This document shows, piece after piece, positions 1 to 7,149 of a stretch of DNA of 64,000 nt. The stretch is from Ahrensia sp. GTDB taxonomy: Bacteria; Pseudomonadota; Alphaproteobacteria; Rhizobiales; Rhizobiaceae. The stretch lies in assembly GCA_002706335.1 (NCBI GenBank), contig PAKZ01000044.1:124001-188000 (forward strand), given 5' to 3'. Under the pieces are notes generated by a model. That model was not told the origin of the DNA, searched no databases, and was given only the letters and a program-made list of their open reading frames with translations. The position numbers and the translations under genes were made by a program. Each line of letters starts with the position of its first letter. Position 1 is the first letter of the stretch.

Positions 1-582
1 ATGGCGATCACTGCCGACGTATCCGACCGCCAGGCGATGCTGGATGCAGCCGCAGTGCTGCACGAGAAATTCGGCCCGCTGACCGCAGTAGTAAACGACG
101 CGATCTGGATTCGTTACGAGCCGGTAGAGAGCGTCACCGAAGAGACCCTCGATCGCATGCTGGCCGTCGGCCTCAAAGGGACGTTCTGGGGTGTGCAGGC
201 GCTGCTGGCGCATCGTGGCGACAAACCCGCAAGTATCGTCAATATCGCCTCTCCGGTCGCCGATCTCGGCACGGCCAACACGGCGTCCTACACCTCCATC
301 AAGGGGGCGATCGCCGCGCTGACGCGCCAGCTCGCCGTCGAACTCGGCCCGCAGGGCATCCGCGTCAATGCGGTCACACCCGGCGCGGTCCCGACGCCCG
401 GGGCGCGTGCCATCGTCGACGAGGCCGGATATGCAAAGCGCCGCGCGCAAACTCCGCTCGGCCGGCTTGGCGCTGAAGAGGAAATCGCGGCAGGCATCGC
501 CTTCCTGATCGGCGGAGACGCCTCGTTCATCACCGGCGAAATCCTGCATGTCGACGGCGGCATTACCGTCAAGTCGATGTAA
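1..582 (+). CDS. SDR-family oxidoreductase, 5' end cut by window
   Basis: Short-chain dehydrogenase/reductase that would use NAD(P)H on an unknown alcohol or ketone. The visible 193 residues include the NNAG-like strand end (VVNDA, 31-35), the catalytic Ser84, Tyr97 and Lys101 (YTSIK), the PG motif after the active site (NAVTPG) and the usual C-terminal HVDGG. The N-terminal TGxxxGxG cofactor loop is missing, so the gene almost certainly starts before base 1 and the ATG at base 1 is an internal Met. It converges with a GntR regulator 27 bases away. With the carboxymuconolactone-decarboxylase-like gene nearby this suggests a small catabolic cluster, but the substrate cannot be inferred. Confidence 0.88.
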   Translation: MAITADVSDRQAMLDAAAVLHEKFGPLTAVVNDAIWIRYEPVESVTEETLDRMLAVGLKGTFWGVQALLAHRGDKPASIVNIASPVADLGTANTASYTSIKGAIAALTRQLAVELGPQGIRVNAVTPGAVPTPGARAIVDEAGYAKRRAQTPLGRLGAEEEIAAGIAFLIGGDASFITGEILHVDGGITVKSM

Positions 583-609
583 CGGCCGAAACCGATGTCA
601 TCCGCCCCT

Positions 610-1293
610 TCAGTCCTTGCGAGTCGATATCGTCTTCAGCGCAGCCTCCGCCGCTGCCTCGACATGAGCCACGCAAAGTTTGAAGGCCAGTTCCTCGTCG
701 CGCGCCTCGAGGGCCGACAGGAATTCCCGCAGTTCGCGGATCGATTCCCGAGCCCGTTCCTCGCTGCCGAGCGAGACGACGCGAAGCTGCGAGACGCGGG
801 TGTGGATGCGCCGAAGCATGTCGGCCGCGACCTCGTTGCCGGAGCCTTCGCACAGGATGTCGTAGAACCGGGTCTTGGCGGCGATGAAGGTCTCGGCGGA
901 AAAATCCTCATAGACCTCAGCGAGGCGGTCGACGCTCTCGCGCAGCTGTTTCATCTGCACGGGCGTCGCGTTGCGGGCGAAAAGACGCGCGGCCAGGCTT
1001 TCCAGCACGACGCGGACCTCGTAGATCGACCGGGCCGTCTTCTCGCTGACGACGCTGACGCTCATGCCTCTGTTCGGCTGCAGCGTGATAAGGCCGTCGG
1101 CCTGCAGTTCACGCAGCGCTTCGCGCAGCGACGTGCGCGACACGCCCATCATCTCGCAGAGCTCGCGCTCGATCAGGCGGGTCCCGGCCGGAAAGCGCCC
1201 GGTGGCGATCGCCATGCGCAGCCGTTCCGCGACCTGCTCGCGAAGGCCCGGCAACGTCTGCACGCGCATGGAAAGGTCGTCAGTGGCGGTCAT
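610..1293 (-). CDS. GntR-family transcriptional regulator, FCD (FadR-like) subfamily
   Basis: Predicted DNA-binding repressor or activator of 227 residues. A winged helix-turn-helix occupies roughly residues 14-75, with the typical SRTSLREALREL recognition region and the LQPNRGMSV wing. An all-helical FCD ligand-binding domain follows at about 85-215. The usual first metal-binding His of metal-type FCD domains (Phe-His in the FHxxL motif) is Phe-Tyr here, so the effector mode is uncertain. It is divergent from the carboxymuconolactone-decarboxylase-like gene at 1416 and convergent with the SDR gene. FCD regulators often control neighbouring catabolic genes, so these are the likely targets. 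Confidence 0.9.
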   Translation of the reverse strand: MTATDDLSMRVQTLPGLREQVAERLRMAIATGRFPAGTRLIERELCEMMGVSRTSLREALRELQADGLITLQPNRGMSVSVVSEKTARSIYEVRVVLESLAARLFARNATPVQMKQLRESVDRLAEVYEDFSAETFIAAKTRFYDILCEGSGNEVAADMLRRIHTRVSQLRVVSLGSEERARESIRELREFLSALEARDEELAFKLCVAHVEAAAEAALKTISTRKD

Positions 1294-1387
1294 TCTTCAG
1301 GCTCCTCGATCGCAATCGGCGGCGCCGTATTCGCTTTGGCCCGCGGTCGTACCATGAATCGGCACGGATTGCCGCCATATTGTAATT

Positions 1388-1398
1388 TTGTATGTCAA
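1388..1398. promoter_or_regulatory. candidate GntR/FCD operator
   Basis: TTGTATGTCAA is close to the FadR-subfamily operator pattern TNGTNNNACNA, with one mismatch. It lies in the divergent promoter region, 17 bases before the start of the gene at 1416. The assignment rests on position and a short motif only. Confidence 0.3.
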
Positions 1399-1415
1399 AG
1401 AACAAGAGGACTAAC

Positions 1416-1823
1416 ATGACCGACAAGGACAAAACCGTATCGACTCTCTTCGAGGAAGGTCTGAGCCTGCGTCGGCAGGTTCTCGGCGCCGAGTATGTGG
1501 ACCGGTCCATGAGCTCCGCCAACGAGTTCATGACCGCATTCCAGCATATCACCACCGAATGGTGCTGGGGCTATGCCTGGGGACGCGACACGCTCGACCT
1601 GAAGACCCGCAGCATGCTGAATCTCGTCATGCTGACGGCGCTGAACCGCTCCGCCGAGGTCAAGCTGCATGTTCGCGGCGCGATCAATAACGGCGTAACG
1701 GTCGAGGAAATCCGCGAGATCCTTCTGCATGCGACGGTCTATTGCGGTATTCCTGCCGGTCTCGATGCATTCAAGGCCGCCAACGAAGTTCTCTCCGAGA
1801 TGAAGCCCGAAGGCTGGAGCTGA
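1416..1823 (+). CDS. carboxymuconolactone decarboxylase family protein
   Basis: AhpD/PcaC-like all-helical protein of 136 residues. Family features include the helix ending EVKLHVRGAINNG and the block EEIREILLHATVYCGIPAG, which in true 4-carboxymuconolactone decarboxylases forms the active-site helix. The family includes the protocatechuate-pathway enzyme and many uncharacterised relatives; no other protocatechuate genes are visible, so the substrate is open. The start at 1416 is preferred to an in-frame ATG at 1392 because AAGAGGA lies 5 bases upstream of it. It is probably regulated by the divergent GntR/FCD gene. Remnants of a P450-like gene follow directly. Confidence 0.85.
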   Translation: MTDKDKTVSTLFEEGLSLRRQVLGAEYVDRSMSSANEFMTAFQHITTEWCWGYAWGRDTLDLKTRSMLNLVMLTALNRSAEVKLHVRGAINNGVTVEEIREILLHATVYCGIPAGLDAFKAANEVLSEMKPEGWS

Positions 1824-2139
1824 TCGCACTGTCCGCTGGTTCGGCAAAAATCGGGGCGATTGGCGAAGACCCGGCGCACCTGGCGGAGCTGAAGCGGGCC
1901 GGCTGGGCCGTGCGCAGCGATCGCGGGGTCGAGGTCGTACGCCACCGGCAGGGCATCGCGGTGCTGGATCGCCGCGTGCTGGAAAAGGGTACATCTTTCC
2001 AGCGGCGGCTGGACGAGATCGGGATCACCGAAGGCACCGAAGCGCGCTCCTGGTGGAACCAAATGCTGGTCACCACAGAAGGCGACCGCCGGCGCGCGCT
2101 TCGCAAGCTCTTCGCTGTGCTGTTGCGCGACCCGCATAC
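1820..2139 (+). pseudogene. cytochrome P450-like N-terminal remnant
   Basis: An open stretch in this frame reads like the N-terminal quarter of a bacterial cytochrome P450. It shows EDPAHLAELKRAGWAV, then VVRHRQGI, and WWNQMLVTTEGDRRRALRK, which resembles the P450 'D-P-P-E-H-x-R-L-R' helix-C region with the acidic and arginine positions. No start codon is seen in frame at the expected place, and similarity ends near 2139 where integrase-like sequence begins on the other strand. The I-helix, ExxR and haem-Cys regions are absent. I infer a deletion remnant; the family call rests on motif memory and could be wrong. Confidence 0.5.
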
Positions 2140-2490
2140 TCGAGTGAGCCGGTTGTCCCGATAGTCGGCGAAGTCCTGTAATTTCAAATGACCCAATCTT
2201 AACTCCGCTATCGGATCCCTGAGAAAGGCATCGACGATGATGGTTTCTATGCGGCCGCCGCGTTTGGTCGGAATAATCTCCTTGCGATAGCGTATAAGAA
2301 TGTCCGCGAGCCTTGTGGTTTCCAATTGCCGAAAGTCGTGAGGCAAGAGGTTCGCATCGAGTTCAGCTTCCATGTGCCGTGCCCAACGCTGGGCATCGGC
2401 CTCGGATAGGAAGCTGCGAGATATGGTGGGCTGCCTGATCCTGCGGATCTGGACTTGCCAGCGGTTACAGCGCTTTCTGAAAGTGGCCAT
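2135..2490 (-). pseudogene. truncated tyrosine-recombinase (phage-type integrase) gene
   Basis: The first ~118 residues read as the N-terminal part of a phage-type integrase: MATFRKRCNRWQVQIRR, then RSFLSEADAQRWARHMEAEL (arm-type DNA-binding region) and TLADILIRYRKEI-like core-binding sequence, ending at RDNRLTRV. After that the frame continues without integrase similarity because it runs antisense through the P450-like remnant. The catalytic domain (R...HxxR...Y) is therefore missing and the gene is dead. It begins 102 bases downstream of tRNA-Val in the same orientation, which is the classic position for an island integrase at a tRNA attachment site. Confidence 0.75.
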
Positions 2491-2560
2491 CGAAAAGAAC
2501 CTTGCTGTGACACAGTTGTGACAGAAGGATTTTGCGAGGAAATTTTGGAACTTGCCTGAT

Positions 2561-2583
2561 CCTGAAAAGTCTTTGTTTTCAGG
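2561..2583. repeat. inverted repeat between tRNA-Val and integrase remnant
   Basis: CCTGAAAA (2561-2568) and TTTTCAGG (2576-2583) form perfect 8-base arms with a 7-base loop, just beyond the tRNA 3' end. It may be a tRNA processing or termination hairpin, or part of an old attachment region. The surrounding DNA is more AT-rich than the window average. Confidence 0.4.
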
Positions 2584-2592
2584 TTCTTGGAA

Positions 2593-2667
2593 TGGTGGGC
2601 GGTACTGGGATTGAACCAGTGACCCCTACGATGTCAACGTAGTGCTCTCCCGCTGAGCTAACCGCCC
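2593..2667 (-). tRNA. tRNA-Val(GAC)
   Basis: Read on the minus strand, the 75-base gene folds as a tRNA. The acceptor arms GGGCGGT/ACCGCCC pair perfectly, the D-loop has AGCTCAGCGGGAGAGC, and the anticodon stem CTACG/CGTAG encloses loop TTGACAT with anticodon GAC. The T-arm contains GGTTCAATCC, and a 3' ACCA is encoded. GAC decodes GUC and GUU valine codons. The adjacent truncated integrase suggests the 3' half served as an attB site. Confidence 0.97.
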
Positions 2668-2695
2668 GGATCCGGATATTGTGGCGAAGGCGGGT

Positions 2696-2716
2696 GAAAA
2701 ACCGGTCGGGTTTTTC
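2696..2716 (-). terminator. probable intrinsic terminator of cpdR
   Basis: GAAAAACC (2696-2703) and GGTTTTTC (2709-2716) form a hairpin with a 5-base loop and flanking A/T tracts, downstream of the leftward cpdR gene. It would also insulate the tRNA promoter region. Confidence 0.45.
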
Positions 2717-2820
2717 GGCAGTCGTCACAGAGCCGCGCATACACCACAAGAGCGGCGGCCGGTCAATAGTGTGGATGTCACAAATATGGCGTTACGATCG
2801 AAGCGCGCAAATCGCCTCGA

Positions 2821-3183
2821 TCAGGCCGCCTTGATCATCTTGTCGACTTCCGAAACCAGCTCGCGCAGATGGAAGGGGTTCGACAGCACTTTGGCGTCCT
2901 TGGGAGCATTGGAATCCGGGTTTAGCGCGACGGCGGCGAAGCCGGTGATGAACATCACCTTCAAGTCGGGATCGAGCTCGGTCGCACGGCGCGCGAGTTC
3001 GATGCCGTCCATCTCCGGCATGACGATGTCGGTGAGCAGCAGCGAGAAAGGTTCCTCACGCAGCCTTTCGTAGGCGCTGGCGCCGTTGTCGTAGTCGGTG
3101 ACCTGATAGCCGGCCCGTTCCAGCGCCTTGACGAGAAAGGCGCGCATATCGTTGTCGTCTTCTGCGAGAAGAATTCGATTCAT
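2821..3183 (-). CDS. cpdR: CpdR-type single-domain response regulator
   Basis: A receiver domain of 120 residues with no output domain. In Caulobacter and Sinorhizobium, CpdR is phosphorylated through the CckA-ChpT phosphorelay, and in its unphosphorylated form it delivers cell-cycle substrates to the ClpXP protease. Visible features are the acidic pocket EDDND (8-12), phospho-acceptor Asp52 (LLTDIVMPEMDG), the switch Thr80 (MFITGFAAVALNPDSN) and the family tail PFHLRELV. The Lys expected just before PF (usually S-K-P-F) is Asn102, coded AAC. The start at 3183 gives the normal family length; an upstream ATG at 3243 would add a non-homologous tail. Confidence 0.92.
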   Translation of the reverse strand: MNRILLAEDDNDMRAFLVKALERAGYQVTDYDNGASAYERLREEPFSLLLTDIVMPEMDGIELARRATELDPDLKVMFITGFAAVALNPDSNAPKDAKVLSNPFHLRELVSEVDKMIKAA

Positions 3184-3407
3184 GACTGATCCGTTCGCTG
3201 CGCCGCACGGCCGGCGGCATGGCATTCCCAATACCCCAGTCATGCCCGGGGGACGGTAAATATCGCGTTTACTTCACGCCGAAACGCCCCATCTTGGCAA
3301 GGGGTTTCGCCTTGTCGAGGCGCCGCAAAGGCTGGACAGGCTGCAAGCCACCTGTCAACAATTCCGGAAACAGACACGGGAATCAGCGAATCGAGCCGGC
3401 AGCCATC

Positions 3408-4298
3408 ATGAATTGCGATCCCGATTTTTCGGAGCATCCGGCCTTCGAAGTTCGTCAACCGGCCGAACAGCGCGTCCCGTTCGTCTTCAACTCACCGCAT
3501 AGCGGCCGTTACTACCCGCCCCGTTTCCTGGCAATGAGCCGCCTCGACGCCGTTTCGATAAGGCGATCGGAGGACTATTTCGTCGACGAGCTGTTCTCCG
3601 GCGCCGTGCCGCTCGGTGCGCCAATGCTGATGGCGCATTTCCCGCGAGCCTATCTCGACGTGAACCGCGAACCCTACGAGCTCGATCCGCGCATGTTCGG
3701 CGAAAGACTGCCGCCCTATGCCAACTCGCGCTCGATCCGGGTTGCCGGGGGACTCGGCACCGTGCCGCGCGTGGTCTCGGAAGGCGTCGAAATCTACCGC
3801 AACCGCATTCCGGTTGCCGAGGCGCAGAGCCGCATCGCCAATATCTACAAGCCCTATCACCAGACGCTTCGCGAATTGCTAGCCCAGACGCATCGCGAAT
3901 TCGGCTTCGCGGTGCTGATAGACTGCCACTCCATGCCGGCCTCGGTGCGCTACGGCCCGGAAGGCGTGCGTCCGGATTTCATTGTGGGGGACCGGTTCGG
4001 GACCAGCGCCAGCCGCGACCTCTCCCAAGCGGCGATCGAAATCCTGTCCGGCATGGGCTATCTGGTCACGGCCAACAAGCCCTATGCCGGCGGCTTCATC
4101 ACCGAGCATTACGGCCGCCCGCTCAAGGGGTTGCACGCGCTCCAGATCGAGGTCAATCGCGGCCTCTACATGGACGAGCGGACAATTATCCGGAAGCCGT
4201 CCTTCCCGCTGCTGCAGGACGATATCGCGCGCTTCGTCTCTCAACTGATGTCGCTGCCCGACAGCTGTTTCTTCGACTATTCGATCGCCGCGGAATAG
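3408..4298 (+). CDS. N-formylglutamate amidohydrolase family protein
   Basis: Predicted zinc-dependent hydrolase of 296 residues, in the family that releases formate from N-formyl-L-glutamate in histidine degradation (HutG type) and includes related deformylases. Family blocks are present: VFNSPHSGRYYP, EDYFVDELFSGA, DVNREPYELDPRMF, LIDCHSMP and TEHYGRP followed by LQIEVNRGLYM. No hut genes are nearby, so the in vivo substrate is uncertain. The start at 3408 matches family length; an in-frame ATG at 3219 adds low-complexity sequence. In Sinorhizobium the same gene flanks the mmgR small RNA and a monophosphatase gene, as seen here. Confidence 0.88.
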   Translation: MNCDPDFSEHPAFEVRQPAEQRVPFVFNSPHSGRYYPPRFLAMSRLDAVSIRRSEDYFVDELFSGAVPLGAPMLMAHFPRAYLDVNREPYELDPRMFGERLPPYANSRSIRVAGGLGTVPRVVSEGVEIYRNRIPVAEAQSRIANIYKPYHQTLRELLAQTHREFGFAVLIDCHSMPASVRYGPEGVRPDFIVGDRFGTSASRDLSQAAIEILSGMGYLVTANKPYAGGFITEHYGRPLKGLHALQIEVNRGLYMDERTIIRKPSFPLLQDDIARFVSQLMSLPDSCFFDYSIAAE

Positions 4299-4317
4299 CG
4301 TTTTCGCGTCAGGCCGC

Positions 4318-4398
4318 AAAAAAAGGCCGCATCAAAAAAGCGATGCGGCCAAAGTCTAGGGAGGAAACGCCCAAGGAGGGCGTGGCAGCGAACTGCCG
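4318..4398 (-). ncRNA. mmgR: MmgR-like (alpha-r8 family) trans-acting small RNA
   Basis: On the minus strand a compact ~80-base transcript can be read. It has a hairpin GGCAG/CTGCC (4384-4397), a second stem ACGCCC/GGGCGT with a TCCTT loop, and an unpaired TTCCTCCC that could pair with ribosome-binding sites. A strong terminator stem GGCCGCATC/GATGCGGCC (4325-4350) is followed by seven T (4318-4324). A promoter with TTGACA and TAATCT lies just upstream. In Sinorhizobium meliloti the MmgR sRNA, which limits polyhydroxybutyrate accumulation, lies between an N-formylglutamate amidohydrolase gene and a monophosphatase gene, exactly this context. The ends are estimated. Confidence 0.8.
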
Positions 4399-4404
4399 GG
4401 CTCC

Positions 4405-4446
4405 AGATTATGCTGCATCGCAAAAATGTCAATGTGCAATGCAGCA
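4405..4446 (-). promoter_or_regulatory. promoter and palindromic element of the MmgR-like sRNA
   Basis: Reading leftward, a -35 box TTGACA (4427-4432) and a -10 box TAATCT (4405-4410) are separated by 16 bases. They are enclosed by inverted arms TGCTGCAT (4411-4418) and ATGCAGCA (4439-4446). CTGC/GCAG arms resemble the sites bound by PhaR-type regulators of polyhydroxybutyrate metabolism; that link is inference. Confidence 0.6.
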
Positions 4447-4498
4447 TTCGGCGGAGATTTCACTTGTCTCCGCACAGGATTTTGACCACAAAGCGCGG

Positions 4499-5290
4499 AT
4501 GACCCGCGAGATTCTCCCCGATGTCACCTTTATGCAACGCCTCGCAGCAGCGGCGGCCGCGGAGACGCTGCCTTTGTTTCGCTCAAGCGCTTTCGTGGAG
4601 AACAAGCAGGACGGGGGGTTCGACCCGGTCACCGCGGCCGATCGCGACGCCGAAGCGGCCATTCGGGCGTTGATCGAGGAGACCTATCCCGACCACGGCA
4701 TCATCGGCGAGGAGCATGGCGCGGTGCGCGAGACCGCATCGCATGTGTGGATCATCGACCCGATCGACGGAACGCGCGCCTTCATCTCCGGTCTGCCAGT
4801 CTGGGGCACGCTTGTCGGTCTTCGGGTCGACGGTATTGCGACTGCTGGCTTTATGTCTCAGCCCTTTACCGGCGAGTTCTTCGTTGCCGATGGCGAGAAG
4901 AGCATGCTGCTCCGTGGCGACGACGCGGCAGTACGGCTGTCGACACGCAAACATCAATCGATTTCCGACGCGACGATCTTCACGACAACGCCGGCCCTGT
5001 TCGGAACGGGCGCGAAGCGGGACGCCTGGAACCGGCTGGAAAACGAGGCGAAACTCGCCCGCTATGGCTGCGACTGCTATGCCTTTGCGATGGTGGCGGC
5101 GGGATTTGTGGATATCGTGATCGATCCCGGACTGAACGCCTATGACATCGCGGCGCTGATTCCCCTGATCGAGCAGGCGGGCGGCGTCGTGACGACCCTC
5201 GATGGCGGCAACGCGGTTGGCGGCGGCGATATTATCGCGGCGGCGACGCCGGCCCTGCATGAGGCCGCGCTCGACATTTTCAATCGCTGA
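4499..5290 (+). CDS. hisN: histidinol-phosphatase, inositol monophosphatase fold
   Basis: Mg-dependent phosphatase of about 263 residues, likely removing phosphate from L-histidinol phosphate in histidine synthesis. The IMPase signatures are complete: Glu71-Glu72 in IIGEEHG, the metal and active-site block WIIDPIDGTRAF (Asp87, Asp90, Gly91, Thr92) and the C-terminal Asp in NAYDIAALIPLIEQAGG. Compared with suhB at 62802 it has GTRAFISG rather than GTTNFLHG, the form typical of HisN. The start at 4499 is chosen by family length; an ATG at 4439 is possible but would sit in the sRNA promoter region. Its 3' end overlaps the convergent hydrolase gene by 11 bases. Confidence 0.82.
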   Translation: MTREILPDVTFMQRLAAAAAAETLPLFRSSAFVENKQDGGFDPVTAADRDAEAAIRALIEETYPDHGIIGEEHGAVRETASHVWIIDPIDGTRAFISGLPVWGTLVGLRVDGIATAGFMSQPFTGEFFVADGEKSMLLRGDDAAVRLSTRKHQSISDATIFTTTPALFGTGAKRDAWNRLENEAKLARYGCDCYAFAMVAAGFVDIVIDPGLNAYDIAALIPLIEQAGGVVTTLDGGNAVGGGDIIAAATPALHEAALDIFNR

Positions 5291-6251
5291 GTGCTTCCAG
5301 GACCACTTGTCCGGTGCCTGGCACGAAGGCGTTGAAGGCGGCGAAGAACTGCTCGCGAAAGATATCCTTTTCCTGAAGGATCTCGTGGCGCGCGCCATCG
5401 ATGGTCAGGACCGACGCCGACCGCAGATTGTCCGTGAGAAGACGCGTCGCATCGTTTGAAACGACACGGTCGTCGCCGGCCATGAAGACAAGGGTCGGAA
5501 TGACCGTTCTGGCCAGATGGGCGGGATCGCTGACGGTCTCAATAGCGTCTGTGACCGCGGCCATCCAGGCGGCAGACGGGCCTCCGAGCGCGAGTTCGGG
5601 AAAGCGGATCGGGATGGAGATGTTGCGCGCGTAGCGGTGTGCATCCGATGTCAGGCGGTTGGTCTCGAAGGGCCGCCGCATCCGGTCGGCCGGACCGCCG
5701 GCGACATAGACATTACCGAGACCGAGAAAACTCATGGAACGCGACACCACGCGGGTCGTCCACTGGTAGAAAGGCGAGGCCGGGAGGCCGAGGAAAGGCG
5801 CGAGCAGAACCATGCGCTGGACGCGGTTGACCATGGCAGGCGCCGCATAGAGGGCGGCGAGCGCTCCGGTCGAATGGGCGACGATGAAGTAGGGCGGGCG
5901 GCAATCCGGAAGAGCCACCTCACTAAAGACGGTCTCCAGATCGGTCGCGTATTGCTGGAAACCTTCCACGTAGCCCGCATCGCCGCGCTGGAAGAACCGG
6001 GTGGAGCGGCCCTGGCCGCGCCAGTCGAATGTCGCGACATCGAAGCCTTCGCGAACGAAATCGCCGATCGATTCGAAATATTTCTCGATCGTCTCGTTGC
6101 GGCCCTGCAGCAGGAACACGGTGCCCTTGGCGCGATGTTCGGCGGTCTTGAACACCGCGTAGCGGATCGCGAATCCGTCCGGCGTGCGCACAAAGCCGTC
6201 GGAGGGGATTTTTGAATTGGGATTGTGCTCGAAGAGCCGGAGTTCTGTCAT
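5280..6251 (-). CDS. alpha/beta hydrolase, lysophospholipase/monoacylglycerol lipase type
   Basis: Predicted serine hydrolase of 323 residues in the PldB/Hydrolase_4 group. Motifs in order are TVFLLQGRNE (oxyanion region), FDWRGQGRSTRF, the nucleophile elbow VAHSTGALAAL with Ser in A-H-S-T-G, the late acid TLVFMAGDDRVVSND and the catalytic His in DGARHEILQEKD. Family members remove fatty acids from lysophospholipids or monoacylglycerols; the physiological lipid is unknown. The start at 6251 (MTELRLF) gives the family length; an ATG at 6374 adds arginine-rich non-homologous sequence. Neighbour order with hisN and hsp20 matches that around S. meliloti mmgR. Confidence 0.85.
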   Translation of the reverse strand: MTELRLFEHNPNSKIPSDGFVRTPDGFAIRYAVFKTAEHRAKGTVFLLQGRNETIEKYFESIGDFVREGFDVATFDWRGQGRSTRFFQRGDAGYVEGFQQYATDLETVFSEVALPDCRPPYFIVAHSTGALAALYAAPAMVNRVQRMVLLAPFLGLPASPFYQWTTRVVSRSMSFLGLGNVYVAGGPADRMRRPFETNRLTSDAHRYARNISIPIRFPELALGGPSAAWMAAVTDAIETVSDPAHLARTVIPTLVFMAGDDRVVSNDATRLLTDNLRSASVLTIDGARHEILQEKDIFREQFFAAFNAFVPGTGQVVLEALSD

Positions 6252-6349
6252 GGATGGCGGGCGGCGCTTGCGGACCCGGATTGCGCATTTTCCGGCCCGC
6301 CTTATCGTTCGGCGACGATTGTTAGGAGGCGGCCGGCAAAAGGTCAAAG

Positions 6350-6380
6350 AAAAACCGGGAGTGCCTTGCAGCACTCCCGG
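6350..6380 (-). terminator. intrinsic terminator
   Basis: Stem CCGGGAGTG/CACTCCCGG (6355-6380) is followed on the minus strand by TTTTT (6350-6354). It lies 50 bases past the stop of the small exported protein gene, which it should terminate. Confidence 0.75.
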
Positions 6381-6430
6381 CTTCGTGACCGGACCGGAAG
6401 GGACGATGCAGCCCGGCCAACCGTAATTCC

Positions 6431-6868
6431 TCAGCGAATGCCGAAGGAATATGTGAAGTTGCCGTTGCCACCGTGGAGGCTGAACCCGGGGCGATGGCCC
6501 TGATGTCCGCGATTAAGCACCTGGCGCGACAGGATCCGGCCGGTCTGGCCGTCCACAACAAGCCTGACTGGGCCGCGATAGCCGCGAGCACGCATCACGT
6601 AATCGCCGCGCACGAGGCGCACATTGTGAATGTTGCGATAGCCACGCTGATGGAGCGAACGAATCACCACGCGCTGCGGCAGGATGCGGCGATGCCCGCG
6701 CCAGTCCTTATGATGGTGGGCATTATTCTTGCCCTTGTAGTGGACCTGATCGATGGTCTGGCCGGCCATCGCCTGCGGGGCGGGAAAAGCCGGTGCAGCC
6801 GACGCGGACGACAGGGCGCCTGCGGAAAGCAGAGCGGCGAGGGCGGCGGTTATCATTGTCTTTTTCAT
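6431..6868 (-). CDS. small His-rich, basic exported protein
   Basis: A 145-residue protein with a clear signal peptide: MKKTMITAALAALLSAG with cleavage after ASA near residue 25. The mature part is basic and rich in His, Arg and Gly: NNAHHHKDWRGHRR near the start and RGHQGHRPG near the end. The middle (VVIRSLHQRGYRNIHNVRL, VMRARGYRGPVRLVVDGQTG) has the strand-turn-strand spacing of a PepSY-like periplasmic domain. Function unknown; metal or anion binding is a guess. The start at 6868 is chosen because Lys-Lys and a hydrophobic core follow; an ATG at 6895 adds nine residues. It has its own terminator and lies opposite the hsp20 gene. Confidence 0.75.
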   Translation of the reverse strand: MKKTMITAALAALLSAGALSSASAAPAFPAPQAMAGQTIDQVHYKGKNNAHHHKDWRGHRRILPQRVVIRSLHQRGYRNIHNVRLVRGDYVMRARGYRGPVRLVVDGQTGRILSRQVLNRGHQGHRPGFSLHGGNGNFTYSFGIR

Positions 6869-7010
6869 AATCTGTCTCCTGGTTCCCGGCGCCAATCAAA
6901 CAGTCGACGCCTCCGTATGCTGGACACACAATGCCAGCGCCCACATGAACCGGGACGGAAGACGTCGTTCATCTGGCGTTCAGGAAACAAATCGGGCGGA
7001 TTTGGCGGCT

Positions 7011-7040
7011 CTTGAACCGGTAATAGGCAATTCCCAAATA
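7011..7040 (+). promoter_or_regulatory. RpoH (sigma-32) type promoter of hsp20
   Basis: CTTGAAC (7011-7017), a 15-base spacer and CCCAAATA (7033-7040) fit the alphaproteobacterial RpoH pattern CTTGAA-N-CCCCAT. Transcription would start near 7047, giving a ~100-base leader ahead of the Hsp20 gene. Confidence 0.6.
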
Positions 7041-7045
7041 ACTGA

Positions 7046-7149
7046 AGCGGACGCCGGAAACGGGTTCGCTGGTGTCAGTGACCGTGCCACTTTCGGGCGG
7101 TCGGGAACGCCAAACGCAAACATAGTCGCTCACAAATGGAGGACACATC
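7046..7149 (+). ncRNA. ROSE-like RNA thermometer in the hsp20 leader
   Basis: The leader is about the length of known rhizobial ROSE elements. Immediately before the start codon GTCGCTC (7125-7131) can pair with GAGGAC (7139-7144), covering the ribosome-binding site and leaving a single unpaired G (7128) opposite it. A bulged G at this position is the hallmark of ROSE elements, which melt at heat-shock temperature. Upstream, GACCG (7080-7084) and CGGTC (7098-7102) can form another stem. Structure was judged by eye. Confidence 0.55.

Noticed and set aside
1395..1994. 199-codon minus-strand frame across the CMD gene and P450-like remnant
   Set aside because: No recognisable motif and it overlaps the CMD gene, which has a ribosome-binding site and family signature.
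3256..3272. GTAAA/TTTAC inverted repeat upstream of the amidohydrolase gene as an operator
   Set aside because: Arms are only five bases and AT-rich; no regulator is suggested by position.
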